The position numbers and the translations under genes are program-made. A model generated the notes under the pieces. That model had not been told where the DNA came from. It did no database searches and saw only the letters and a list, made by a program, of their open reading frames with translations. DNA of 64,000 bases, taken from NCBI RefSeq assembly GCF_001411555.2, contig NC_049912.1:28435514-28499513 (forward strand), read 5' to 3'. How positions within the stretch are numbered: position 1 is the first letter of the stretch; the number at the start of each line of letters is the position of its first letter. The DNA is from Juglans regia. Lineage: Eukaryota > Streptophyta > Magnoliopsida > Fagales > Juglandaceae. Positions 25,701 to 38,313 of the stretch are shown piece after piece.

Positions 25701-28700
25701 TGTCTTTCTGAAGAAAATCAAATTTATTCGATAAATTTACCAATAACTTTCATGTCTTTAATACACATTCTGTAACAAGCATTTTGAACATGACTTTCTG
25801 TGTGTTTCAAGAGGTGTGTCTGTGTGTATGTGCGTGTGCACTTGTTTTGTTCTAACACCAGAGACAAAGCTACAGTGTGTCACTTTGAGAAAGACTCACC
25901 ATGGACTCTTATTAATCACATAATACATCCATTTTAACTTGTCTAACTCTGATGCATCAGCATGCTCCTTTAACCAATCTCTTAAAGCTGGATTACTATA
26001 CCAGACCTGAATAAAAAAATCAAGGAGGACAAACTAAATTTTAGTAAAAGGCGCCAATTTGGTAACCTAACAGTACTAAACAATCTTTTTATATATATGT
26101 AACAGTACAAAACAATTGAGTGAATATCATCGATTATAGCAACCTCAATTAAGTCCAAATGGATGGTCCAAAACAAAACAGCTATTTGATTGTTTAAAGA
26201 AAGCACAAGTATGCAATATAAAGCTCCTTCTGCAGCCTTTCAGAAGTAGAAACTATCCTTTTCATTTGCAGTGAGTATTTTTTTTATCAGTAAAAAAAAT
26301 TTAATTGGCGATACAAGGAAGTCATGAAAAGACATGCCATTAAAAGCAATTGCAATCGACCAATGCAGTGAGTATTAAACCCAACAAACATAATTGATAA
26401 GAGAAGTATACGGTGAACCATAGCTACAGTGGTTGATGTGCTGACCGTATGTTTGGACTATGAAACAACAACTATAGTCACCTTCTTTTTTCAATGGAGG
26501 GATATATTAAAATGATAAGCTTTTAATTATGTTTTATTGTTTTGTAATTTACATGCACTACCTTGAAAACTTCTTTTTGGTTATTACATTAAAAAAAAAA
26601 GGCTTAAAACACTATCTAAATCAAGAAAATGAACTCCCTTTATAAATCCCATCATATGCAGAGCAGATAGCAGTAGTCAAGTGTGCCAGACAACAGGAAA
26701 ATCACGTTCATGAATATCTTTTTCACGAGTAGTCATGAATACGAAGTATCTAAATGCACTTAGATATATTGGAAGCATAAATAAATTTGTGAGTGTGTTG
26801 TCTATACAACCTGCAGGTAAAATATTGTGTCCATAACTTTTGCAGCATTGACAAGTAAAACCAAAGCTTCCCTGTCTGCATCCGTAAGCCCAGTCAACTG
26901 CATCAAGTTAAATAGACGAAAATATATAAAAATATTAGAGAATTCATTTTGAATTCATAAGATGCATGAGGCAGAAAATAACTACAAAATGAAAAAAGAC
27001 CAACAGCTTAGTAAACTAAATTTTGAAAAAAGATCAAATTAACAGTACACTAAATCAACAAAAAAAAAAGAAAAATGTTATTTTTCCTCTTAATTTGTAA
27101 TCTCTACTATAACTTCTAAATTACTTCCATGTAGTGTTCAACACATACTAAGGAAATAAAGAGAAGTGATAAGTCTATAGAAAAAAGTAAAAAATTGACT
27201 AGGCACAATGATATACAGAATTCTCTTCTCCAAAGTACGTAGGATGCATAAGCAATAAAAGAACACAATGGCAGACAAAATAACTTGAAGATCCATTTAA
27301 GTGTGACTATGTGCTCAAAGCCTCAAAATAGCAAATGCCAACTAATATGGAGCATGGTCTGATTAAATAAAAAACATGATACCGCACCATCTCAAATGAC
27401 AGGAATAAAAAATTGAAGTTAACGATACCCTAAACAAATATATCCAATAATAGAAGGCAGAAAATAGATGTAAATAAATGCCAAAAGATTGAGAACCTCT
27501 GCATCAAGTGAAACAGGAGCATAACGACGGAGTTGCTTCTGTAGAGCCAAACTGCGTGCCACAGTGCTTTCTCTGTACCTTCAACAAAATATTTATTTTG
27601 AAAGTTTCAACACCATGGAGATCAGATGGCAAAGTTTACCCATGTTTAACTCTCTTTTACAGGGTACAAAATCCAAAGCTACCCAGTGAAAATTTCTACA
27701 CACCAATGATGAATAAATACCTTGGCAGTGAGGAAACATGTCACAAGTTTCAAGAAGCAAGTAACCAAAAACATTGAATTCAACATTGAAAGTACATTTT
27801 ATTACGTTCAAAAAAGTAGTTGAATGTTTTGTTTTCTAGATAACTCGTTGACTTCTTAAGCATATCCTAGAGAAGTAACTAGATGCAACCTTGGACATCA
27901 ATGGTAAATTGGTTCCCTAATCAATTAATTTCTTACACACCGGGAAAGAAAAAAAAAACACACAATAGCAATATATTCATATGAGGCAGCCATGATTAGG
28001 GACTAGATCTCTGTTGAACATACCTCCGTTCAATTATATGAAAAAGCTTGCCATATTGTCCATTTACATCATAAGGGACATATTCCGGATCTTCTTTAGC
28101 AAGTACGCTTCTATATTCCTCATAAGAAATGTATTTAACCGCAGAGACTTCTGTTTCCTATAAGTAAAGAACAAGCAAGACACAATCAGATTCTTGAGCC
28201 ATCTAATAGCAGATTATGCCATGAGATGAAAGAAAGCTGTATTTGCTGGCCAAAACTGCAACAGTGGAAAATTCATAAAACGTCTTTACTTAAAAGTAAA
28301 GGCCTAGAAAACAAATTTAAAACAGACAATAGCATCACCCAATATAGCTAACTGAAAATTAATTTAATCTATAAAACAAAAATGCTTAATTTAAGAGGAA
28401 TGAATTGTTCAAGTTGAAATATAGTGTCTTATCCCCTTTCTTGAACTCCATTCTATTCCACTGAATTTAAACAAACATGGTTGGGTTTGTGAAGCAACTA
28501 AGTTGACTATGAGATTCCAAGGAAAATGTATGGAACAAATCCAAAATGGCAAATTTAAAATCACTTCAATCCCGTGGCACACGCGGCCCATGAATCATGA
28601 ATTTTCCTTTTCTCATAACATGCTAGGTAATTTGCCTAAGGGTAGTTAATGTCGCCGGTTTGTCCCAAGCAGGTTCTAATTGCCCGTAAGAATGAAAGAC

Positions 28701-31700
28701 TAAATCCAATGCTTCTAATTTCTAAAGCACAATCCACCTCCTTCCTTAAAAATGGCAGTAGGCTCCTCAGTCCTCACTGATACCAAAAAGGAAAAAGAAC
28801 AGGGCAGGTTGTCTTCAATGATTCTCACTGAAGACAATGGACCCATAGAGAGAGAGATGGTTTCAAAGCATCTATGTAAGGAACAAAGAAAAATATATAT
28901 CAATTTAATGGAAGTTCATCTGACAATAATCAATAACCTTCTCACCTGAAGAGTAAAGGCCTCCAGAGGGATTGGATCCAAAGTTGTAACCAGGTAAACA
29001 TCATTAAATTCTTTATTTATGAATTTTCCGTCATTTATGACACTGCATTTTCAAAAACGTTAACCTAACATTATTTAATTCAAAGCATATATTAGCGAGT
29101 TAAATTACAAAATGTAACACACACAGGAAACATTTTTTTTTTTATAAGTACACACAGGAAACATATATCTATATGTTCCTTCATACATACCTATACAAAT
29201 CACAATTATTCTTTTAATTGAAAACTTGATATAAGGCCCATGCATGCACATACCCGTATACAAATAGAGGCATATACATAAGTATGTACATATAGCTTTC
29301 TCCTTCTATCAACTGAAACCATCATTGTATCCATCAATAGAATAAGAACAGACATTATTATACTCTTCAATTGTTATAATCAAATTGATCTTTTTCCCTC
29401 CTTTAGAGGTACAAACTGTACACAGCTGTCTATAAAGCCAGTGCAGATCAGTTACATATCCATGTTCAAGTCTGTTCGATATTCTAAACACGTTTAAGAT
29501 TGTACGGCGAGTTTTCTTTCAACCAGCACAACACCAGCATTAGAGAAGACTAGAAGAAGAAATGAGTAATCACAGAGGAACCACAAGGAAAAAAGAATAA
29601 AAAAAGAAGAAGACTGATAACAGAGGTTCCCATCAGCAGAGAAGGTGAAGCTCAAGATATATGCTATAACATAACAAATCAAACTTGAGATAACTACTCT
29701 TGGCAGCATAAGTAGTTGTAACAGGCCACATGAATGGGCAATTACAGATTTAGCACTGGCGAATTCTCAGCAAGACATACTTATAAGGTATAAATATCTT
29801 ACACCAACAAGAAGCTTTTCATCTTTTGATTCCTAAAATATTTGCATAATTATTAAACTTCAATATATCATCACTGAAAATAAACCCTTTTAACAGTCTG
29901 TTTTAAGAAAAATATAGGACTTGTTAAGCCATGAAAGCCTGAACGGACCCGTTCATGATATTATTAAAAACAAGTGTTTCTATCTCGAAATGAAAAGCCT
30001 AACTAGCAATAAGCATCATTTATAACAAAATAAAAAATATTTTTAAACCTGAAACACAAAGGAGCTCAAATGACGGCACTGGAGGAAGGGGTTTTGATCT
30101 ACTAACCAGTCCTGAAGAAAAATGAATATCATTTCAAATGCATCCTTAGGAAGGATTACACCAAGCTCTTCTTGAAGCTCCCTCCTAAAAGCATAAACTA
30201 CTTGTTTTAGTGATAAGCGTTATACATCAGGCAGTAAATTTAATTCATCAAGCAGTAAAGTACTTGAACAAGTAAACCAAAAAAAAATCACTGTACCAAA
30301 CATAGTGACATTATTTGAAAAATAAAAACAAGGGATCTAAGTAAAAGAAGGAATATAAAATGCTTTTTTTTTAATTAAATGTATTCTATTCGGGTAGATT
30401 TGCCACAAATCTTGGAGTAGGTGGGGAGGAAGAAAGGAAACGTAAATTTTCACAAATAAATGCTAGAATAGCAACCCTTCTATGCCCACTTGAACATAAT
30501 GCAAACTTCACTTGTCAAACTACGCAAAGTGAGGCGATGGTACCTTGTTTTTAGCAAACATGTTTACTATGCTAGTTCTTATTAAAAGATGTTTTTAACA
30601 GTTTCCAGTTTCACCCTTTTCTCCTACAGCCACTTCATACTAAAAAGAGAGCAAATGTTTCTATCTCCATTGCCACAACAGCCTGATGCAGAAAATGCCT
30701 GGTTAAGAAAGGAATGCTCTAGAGGTTTATAACTCTTATTTTAATTAGATAAGTATTATTTCTATAAGGAAGTCATGGCATGGGATATGGAAGACATGTT
30801 TTTCTCATCATTGCTGATATAGCAAAGAATATAAAGGAAATGGGATCTTCTGCAAATGAATAATATCTTTGCACAAAATAGCATCAATGAAAATCTCATC
30901 TAGAGAAATAAGTATTGTTAATTTGTTACCAAGCTGTCACAAGCGATGAATCACCAGCAGATATGTGGCCAGCACTGGAGATATCCCACAACCCAGGCCA
31001 GGAATCTTTGCAGTCAGCACGACGCTGGAGAAGAAGTTCTTGAGTATTTTCGGCAAAAATCCACACATGAACAGCTCGATGGTAATCTCCATCTCGATGA
31101 ATATCACCCCTATGAAAAGAAAATAATCAAAAAAAAATAAGAGTCAAAATTTCATAGGTTTCTAACATTTATAGGTAAAAAGAAAAGGTCAAAAGGACAC
31201 AAGGAATTAATATTTCCCATATTGTGTAGATAGATATGAGCCATGAGTACTTAACAAATCTAAATTTTCAAAACTCAAAAAGGCTTTTGAAATTTCTTAT
31301 ATTACACTGATAGGATAAATATTGACTAACTTATAACAAGGCTTTTTCACCTTAATACATGCCACTCGAACTAGTCTAGCAAAAATTACTAGCATAAATT
31401 ATGTAACTTTCTTGGAAGATGATAAAACATTACAAAACACAAAATAAACTTGACAAACTTTAACTTGAGAAGTATCAGTACATGCATGAGTTCAAGTTTG
31501 CAGAAACATAAATAGGCTTTGCATATCAGTGCAGAGCATACAACTATACAAGAGCAAGAGACCGAAATAGAACGTACTCCAACTAATGTGGAATTGAACA
31601 AATAAAATCCGGATTGAGTCAATCAACTCATGTACATTTACTGACACAATACAATACAATCTCGCATATTCCTGCGATGCTGATAACTCAAATAATAAGA

Positions 31701-31993
31701 TTGCTCTCTGCCATAATGAAGAAGTTATTTAATATGTTCACACCAGCGCGACCATATCCCAAAAGCTTGTTTGTTCTCATCCAAGAAACTCTTCATAAAA
31801 AATAAAGCAGATGAAAATCGCATGATTCGCGTTGTTTTGCAGGTTGAAGTGAAATTTACAACGCATAACACAAGGCGAACTGATATCAGATACAGAGAGA
31901 GAGATGCCTGGGTTTGGAAATGCCGGTTTTGAGACCGGACTCGGTGAGGACGTCGAGGTGCTCTTCCTGAAGATGATGAGCTTCCTGAGCCAT
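16777..31993 (-). CDS. NUDT3: Nudix hydrolase 3 with C-terminal peptidase M49 (DPP III)-like domain, 21 exons
   Basis: Bifunctional plant protein: a Nudix domain and a dipeptidyl-peptidase-III-like domain. Exons: 31908-31993, 30930-31109, 30107-30184, 28946-29042, 28024-28157, 27497-27578, 26811-26897, 25900-26006, 24441-24612, 24107-24360, 23923-24004, 22321-22386, 21378-21455, 21036-21131, 19320-19426, 18988-19156, 17932-18015, 17406-17500, 17230-17320, 17002-17148, 16777-16830. They join in frame to 781 residues, close to the Arabidopsis length. The Nudix box is residues 76-98 (GHISAGD, then RELQEELGV), with Asp82 where the consensus has Glu. The metal motif HECCHG is at 602-607 and the second motif EEAKAD at 635-640. 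The conserved block LEYRAAFPMLKPPGANFYPP precedes the peptidase core. Intron 1 needs a GC donor; all others are GT-AG. Large introns hold microsatellites and duplications. NUDT3-type enzymes hydrolyse nucleoside diphosphate derivatives; peptidase activity is inferred only. Confidence 0.93.
18700..18800 (-). repeat. Retroposon 3'-end relic in NUDT3 intron 16
   Basis: Read on the minus strand, the segment has a GTATTGGGCTATGCGCACTT-like motif, then CAATAAAG and an A/T-rich tail. This resembles the 3' end seen at 58035-58124 and 61050-61128 and is typical of plant LINE or SINE ends. Confidence 0.4.
25042..25100. repeat. Compound (AT)n/(GA)n microsatellite in NUDT3 intron 8
   Basis: A run of alternating A and T to about 25064 is followed, after a short spacer, by GA repeats to 25100. 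Confidence 0.88.
25467..25851. repeat. Two-copy tandem duplication, unit about 194 bp, in NUDT3 intron 8
   Basis: The sequence from AGGGATATCTCTCAAAGTCA at 25467 recurs at 25661. Both copies contain TTTTTATGTCTTTCTGAAG, then TTTAATAC-CATTCTGTAAC, and close with a TGTGTGTATGTGCGTGTGCAC run. A few substitutions and a small indel separate them, so the duplication is recent but not fresh. Confidence 0.88.
31110..31907 (-). other. NUDT3 intron 1 with a GC-AG border
   Basis: Exon 1 ends in CCCAG and the next bases are GCATCT; the acceptor is CATAG. Only this junction gives the family sequence SKPRGDIHRDGDY across the splice. No GT nearby restores the frame with the same acceptor. Confidence 0.75.
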
Positions 31994-33742
31994 CTGCTTG
32001 TGACCGTTAACTTCCTTGTTGATCACGGAAACCCTGTGTTACAGGCGAATTCAGATTCCCAATCGGCACTCCCACGCAATTCAATCTTGATCCTTGAAAG
32101 TCCCAATCAGCACTCCGACAGTCCGACGTAACTCGTCAAGTCAATCTTGAACCTTTAAACTTTTGAATTTCAATTTTACCCCCTGGAATTTTGATTGTAT
32201 CCATATAGACCTTAAACTTTTTAAAAATTAATTTCAAGTTCACCATTTCCCTAGCGCAACTTAAAACGGCCTTACGCAAGTTGCTGTTGATAAATTATTA
32301 ATTTATAAGGAAGTGATAAGTGAAATGATATTTACAGTTTTAGAGTGTATTAGTATTGTATATTTTTTTTTAAAAAAAATATTAGATATAATCATAAAAT
32401 ATGCAAATGACACGTACTTTTATTAAAAAAATTGATAACTATGAAATTTACATAAATAAATTATTTTTTTAATAATGAATCTCATTATTTTTTAAATGTA
32501 ATGCGCATCGCTTGCACAATTTATAAATATATATATTATTATTCAGTTAAATATGAGACTAACATGAGAAAATTAATTTTTTAATAGTAGATTCTATCAT
32601 AATTTTTCAATAAAAATATGTGAAATTTGCATACCTTAAAATTGTATATATAAAATTATGCACTTTGTCACTTTTATAATGTTTAACACTTCATATAAGA
32701 TTTTTAACGTTATAAATTTATATAAATATTTAATATTATATCTATTTATTTCTGCATCTGGCTATTAATTTTACGAGAGGATCTCAATTTAAAAAATCTA
32801 TCTCCTATACAGAGTGAGATATTAGACCCACAATACAATTTTGTAAATCCTCATTACTCATTTTTATAAACAATATGATATTTACATATGTCAAGAAAAT
32901 TTTGCCTCAATTTTTTTTACTTTATTCCAAAACATCTCCTTTAAAGTAGGGGTGGGCAGCGGGGCCATGCCCCCGTCAGCCCAGCTTTGCATTTCTCCCG
33001 CTCTGGCCCCGCTTACATGTTTAAATATATATATATATATTATATAAACATAAATATATATTTATATTGTACAAATTATGTATATATAAATATATATTAC
33101 AATCTATTAGACTTGTTCACAAAGTATGTACTAACAAATTTAAAAATTACATAATTTAAAAATTAATACACTACAACTTACACAAAATATGCACTAACAA
33201 ATTTAGAAACTACATAATTTTTAAATTATAGTCATATTTATAAAATTTACAATTTACAATTTGAGTCTAAAAATATATTTTTAATCACTTTTAGGCTTAG
33301 GAATAATTTTTAAACTTAATGGAATGTAGTCTATTTTTTAAGTAGACATGAAATAAGGTGGATTGGAAATCCACCCCGCAACTCGCCCCCAGGATGTGGG
33401 GGCAGGGGACAGGGGTGAAAACCCCATCCCCCACCTCATGCGGGGCGGGGGGGCAAGGTGGGGGCTACCCCGCACTGTATGATGCAGGTAACACCCCTAC
33501 CTTAAAGTCTAGGAAAGTAAAATTAAAGAATAATATATGCATGTGTATATATAAAAACATATATAATAAATATGTTTTTCAATTTTCTAAACAAATTGGA
33601 CCGTCTAATCTTGGAGAGATATACGCATATGTCGGATGTGTCTTACATGATCTTTTAACATTTTTTTTTAAATTTTTTTTAATATTAATATATATAAATC
33701 CAACATTAACATTTAATATCGTATCAAACAATTCAATTAGAA
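31994..33742. other. Intergenic: NUDT3 promoter side
   Basis: The first 170 bases are the likely NUDT3 leader and proximal promoter. The rest is AT-rich, except for a GC-rich terminal-repeat element at 32946-33500. No gene is supported. Confidence 0.65.
32946..33500. mobile_element. MITE-like element with GTAGGGGTG termini and GC-rich ends
   Basis: The left end GTAGGGGTG and the right end CACCCCTAC are perfect inverted repeats, and similarity extends outward (CTTTAAAGTAGGGG against CTTTAAGGTAGGGG). Inside each end is a GC-rich block of GGGGC/CCCCG words; the middle is AT-rich. It does not encode a protein. A partial copy lies at 41967-42240. Confidence 0.7.
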
Positions 33743-33747
33743 TTGAG

Positions 33748-33909
33748 TGTCAGATAGAGTACAATTGAAAAGGAAGAATATAAGTTTATTATTACAGATC
33801 ACAGTAGAGAATAACAATGCAGTGCCTCTACGGTTTTATTCTATAATGCATGTCTGTTGTTTGTGTGTTGCTTTGATTATTTGCGACTAAAGGCATAGCA
33901 GAGTTATAT
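33748..33909 (-). repeat. 3' LTR of the copia element (with deletion)
   Basis: Shares GAGTACAATTGAAAAGG and AGAGAATAAC-TGCAGTGCCTC with the LTR at 38083-38308, but lacks about 60 bases after AAAAGGA. The inner end is less certain than the outer one. Confidence 0.75.
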
Positions 33910-36900
33910 AGTCTAATATGCCCCATCAAGTCCAGTGGTGTATCTACAACATTGAGAGTCAATCTAAACTGAAGGAACTTGTTAGCTACAATAGGCTTTG
34001 TAAGCACATCAGCAATTTGATCTTTAGAATTGGTAAAGGAGACTCTAAAAGTGTTGGCAGCCACTCTATCTCAAACAAAGTGATAGTCGATATCCATGTG
34101 CTTTGTTCTTGAATGATACACTGGATTGACCGAGAGATATATATCTCCAAAGTTGTCACACCACAAGATTGGAGCTTGAGATAATGAGATGCCAAGTTCA
34201 CGGATGACAGTTTGCAACCAAATAAGTCCAGCAGTAAAGGAAGCAATGGATTTGTATTATGTTTCGATGGATGATCTAGCCACAGTTTGTTGTTTCTTGG
34301 AGCTCTATGAGATGAGGTGTTTTCCCAAAAATATGCAAAATCCACTTGTTGATCTACGGTCGTCTAGACTCCCACCCTAATATGCATCAGAGTAAGCTTG
34401 GAGAGTAAGGCTAGACTTTGATGCAAAAAACAAGCCATGATTGATGGAGGCTTTTAAATATCGTATAATACATTTGATTGCTCTAGTGAAGAAGTTTTGG
34501 TAGTGCATGAATTGGCAGACCTTATTTACTGTAAAAGAGATGACAAGTCTGGTTATAGATAGGTATTGTAAACCACCCACAAGGTTGTGATACAAAGTGA
34601 CATCCTCAAAGTCAGGAGAATCATGATTGGATAGTTTTAGAGAGGCTGCCATGAGGGAGGACATAGGTTTTGCTTCAAGCAAGCAAGTTGTTGATGTACT
34701 TTCGCTATGATAGTAGAATGTCATCATTGGTATAGTCTACTTCGATGCCAAGAAAGAATGAAAGCTAGCCAAGGTCTTTTACAAGCAATTCCTAAATCAG
34801 GTATTAAAGTTGTAATGATAGACTTTATGTAGATGAAGTGATGACTATGCCATCCACATAAACCAGTAGATAAATTTGAATTTCATTGTAAGTGAGAATG
34901 AAAAGTAATGGATCAACTCTAGATGCAAGAAAATCATAGTCAAGTAACCAGGAACTTAGCTGGGCGAACCATGCTCTTGGAGTTTGCTTGAAGCCGTATA
35001 TGGCTTTGTGGAGCTTACACACATGACTGGGCCGAGTAGAGTCAACAAAGCCATGAGAATGCTACATGTAAACATCATCCTTTAGTAAACCATACAAAAA
35101 AGCATTTTGTATGTCAGTTTGGCACAAAGGCCACCCTCGAGACATTGCAATGGAAAAGACTAAGCAGATTGTAGAGGGCTTAACCACCAGGTTGAAGGTA
35201 TCATGAAAATCAATGCCGAGCTATTGATGAAAACTTTTGGCAACTAGACGTGCCTTCCTTCTTTCAAAAGACCCATTGACATGAGTTTTGGTGCGAAAAA
35301 CTCATCCACAATCGAGAACATTGGAGTGAGGAACAGGGGCACAGGAGTCCAAGTATGATTTTGGATGAGTGCATCATACACTTGAGCCATGGCATCATTC
35401 CGTTATGAGAACTTAACAGCTTCTGAAAAACTTGAAAGATCATCTAGGACATTTGCAGAGACGGTGAGACAATGTCGAGCGGGATACGGTGTGGTTCCAT
35501 TAGTAAACCGTCGGGGACGAGGGGAATTCATTTGAGCCAGAGTGATTATAGGGGATCGCGGTGGAACAAGAATGGTAGAAGAAGAATTGGGAATCGAATG
35601 AATTGAAGATTCGAAATTAGTAGGAGCAAAGGGTCGAGAGGAAGGAGATGAAGATATTTGTGGGGTAGGTGAGATCTATGATAAAAGGACTGGGCCCGGG
35701 CCGAGTAGTGACGGGATTGAGACTTGAGTGGATGGATCTGGATGAGGGCCCAAAATGTAAGGGTGTAAAAGAGGTAACAAGGCCTTATCTGGAACAAATT
35801 GAAAGAAAGGTTAGTAGGCCACATCTTTGAAAAATGAAAAGAAGTCTCATTGAAAAGGACATCACGAGAAATATACAACCTGTTGGTTTTAAGACCCAAG
35901 CATTTATATCCTTTACGAGCTGGGCTGTAAGCAAGAGGTGGATCGAAAATTTAATTTATGGAAAGTATATGATCTTAAGTTGGGCCAACACCGAATACTT
36001 TTAAAAATTTATAATCAGGATCAAATTTGTATACCAATGAGTAAGGAGATTTGTTTTTTAGTACAAGATAGGGGAGTAGATTGATTAAATAAACGATCGT
36101 TTCAAAGGCCTCGGCCTAGTAAGTGAAAGGAAGAGATGGGCCAAAAGGGCAAGTCCGGTTTCAACTATATGGCGATGCTTTCTTTCTACGAGCTCATTTT
36201 GTTGATGTGTGTGTGGGCATAAAAAATGATGAGTTATACCAAGTTGTTTACACATAGTGGTGAGAGATTTAAACTCGCCACCTCCATCCATTTAAAGAGT
36301 AATTAACTTGGTATTAAACAATCGTTCAATAAACGGTAAAAAAGATGAGAAAATTTGAAGTACATCAGATTTTAATTTAAGGGAAAAGAGCCATGTGAAA
36401 CGAGTATAATAGTCAACAAATGAAATATAATATTTATAACCATTACGAGAGACATAATGGACTGGACCCCAAAGATCAGCACACAATAATTCTAGAGGTC
36501 AAGCGTAATGGGCCTGACTTGCATGAATGGGAAGTTGATGACATTTTGCAAGGGGACATTCAGGGTATTGAAAAATAGATTATGTGTGAGAAAGGGGCAA
36601 GCACTTGGTGTACAATACACGAGAGACTATAGCTAAGGAGGGATGCCCAAGCCGTCAATGCCATTGATCAAGGGAAGTTCTCTCACCAACATGAGCTGAT
36701 GGAGACGGGGAAGGCATCTTAGAAGGAAAAATGTAGAGGCCATCACGGATGGGACCGGTGAGGAGGAGTATTCCCGTCTGCTTGTCTTTCACAAAAAAGT
36801 GAGTGGAATGAAACTCCAAATAGTAAGCATTATCAATACAAAATTTAAGAACAGAAATAAGATTTTTAGTGATGAAGGGAACATAAAATAAGTTGCGAAG

Positions 36901-37299
36901 AATGAAGGAGGAAGAATTGCAGGGAAGAGAAGAGTCACTAAAGGTTTGGATGGGAAGCCCTGTGCCATCACTCACTCGAATTGTCTCACCACTTGTATAC
37001 GCCTCGGAGGATAAATTCAAGTTAGATAAATCATTAGTAATGTAATGAGTTGCTGTGGAATCGGGATACCAAGCCGAATCTGGAAGTGAACTTTGTGCAA
37101 TATAATTTGCAGAGAAGGTCCTTGGGGCTTCAAGTTGGTAGGAGTGGTTGAATCTATGTCGGCATTGGAGGGCAACATGCCCAACTTTGTTGCATACTTG
37201 ACAAGTGGGGCACTGTGCATTATATTGTTGTGATGGATTGTTTGAAGAAGGTGAGTGTCTGCCACGTCCATTGTAAGGATAACGGCCTCTGCTACGACC

Positions 37300-38043
37300 T
37301 TATCGTCCACTTCGAGTGAAAGTGCAACCATGTTGGTCTTTGCTTGCTGAACTAAAGTTTGTAGGGGGCTTAAAAGAAGAGATTATAGTTCTACTATTGT
37401 GAGAAATTATATTTTCATGAATAAGGAGAAGTTGGTAAAGTTCATGCGAGGAGAGAGGTTCAACCCTTGTAGTGACAGAAGTTACAAAGGACTCGTATGA
37501 GGGTCCTAGGCCATTCAGTAGATAAGTAATAAGTTCTTTATTAGATAAAGGGTTACCAGTGGCGGTGAGTGAATCAGCAAGTAAGTGTGCATTCCCAAAG
37601 TAATCTGAGATTGTTTGATCTCCTTGTGTGCGATTTGTGAGTTGAAAACAAACTTGAAACTTTTTGGCTTGGGAATGGGAGGAAAACATAGAGGAAAGTG
37701 AAGTCCATAGTTCTTGAGTTATAGTAGAGGAGAGTACATGTCCTAAGATGGATTTTGAAAGGGAGGAGAAGAGAATACTCAAGAGAAGTTGGTCGGTACG
37801 TCGCCAAGAGAGGAAGGTTGGATTGGTTTTTGAGATAGCATTAGAACCATCAAGAAGAAATTCGGAAGGGCAAGAAGATGAGCCATCAACGAAAGGAAAA
37901 GAGATCATGACCACGCAGGTACGTAGATGTTTACACCTTCCAAAGAAGGTAATTTTCAATAGACAGCTTTGTGGTGACAACATGTGAGAAGGATGAGGTA
38001 ATGGAGGAGAGTGGAGGAGGAGGGGCAGAAGATGGTGCAGCAA
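37300..38043 (-). pseudogene. copia gag remnant (UBN2-type)
   Basis: A 247-codon open stretch with the copia gag words TQELWTSLSSMFSSHSQAK, LLADSLTATGNPLS and LLNGLGPSYESFV. A zinc-knuckle-like CQVCNKVGHVALQC follows in another frame near 37150-37215, showing that the reading frame is broken between capsid and nucleocapsid parts. Confidence 0.8.
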
Positions 38044-38082
38044 TGGATCAGAGTGACTGTTAGTTGATCAGCTATGAAACCA

Positions 38083-38308
38083 TGTCAAACAGAGTACAAT
38101 TGAAAAGGAATTCTTCTCATTGTATTTCATTGTAGTGCAGTATGTATATATACACCGTGGAAAGAATAAAAGAGAATATAAGTTTATTACAAATCACAGT
38201 AGAGAATAACGGTGCAGTGCCTCGGCAGTTTTATTCTAGAATGCATGTCTGCGCGCTATTTGTGTGTTGCTCTGCTTATGAGTGACTAAAGGTATAGCAG
38301 AGTTATGG
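38083..38308 (-). repeat. 5' LTR of the copia element
   Basis: About 226 bp, bordered internally by the tRNA-Met-like primer-binding site. Its outer terminus reads CCATAACTC on the minus strand rather than the usual TG, so that end has decayed or is misplaced by a few bases. Confidence 0.75.
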
Positions 38309-38313
38309 TTGAG

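Larger units (their letters stand above)
33743..38313 (-). mobile_element. Degenerate Ty1/copia LTR retrotransposon
   Basis: Read on the minus strand: 5' LTR 38083-38308, primer-binding site 38071-38082 (TGGTTTCATAGC, similar to initiator tRNA-Met), gag 37300-38043, protease around 36655-37090, integrase about 36085-36600, reverse transcriptase about 34825-35240, RNase H about 33930-34730, 3' LTR 33748-33909. The order gag-protease-integrase-RT-RNase H defines copia. Recognisable words are WYPDSTATHYITNDLS in protease, ADLWGP and GGEF in integrase, HKAIYGFKQ in RT and DQIADVLTKP in RNase H. It is inactive: many stops and frameshifts, DSG changed to DST, and the RT YVDD box changed to YVDG. 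TTGAG occurs at both outer ends (33743-33747, 38309-38313) and is a candidate target duplication. Confidence 0.9.
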
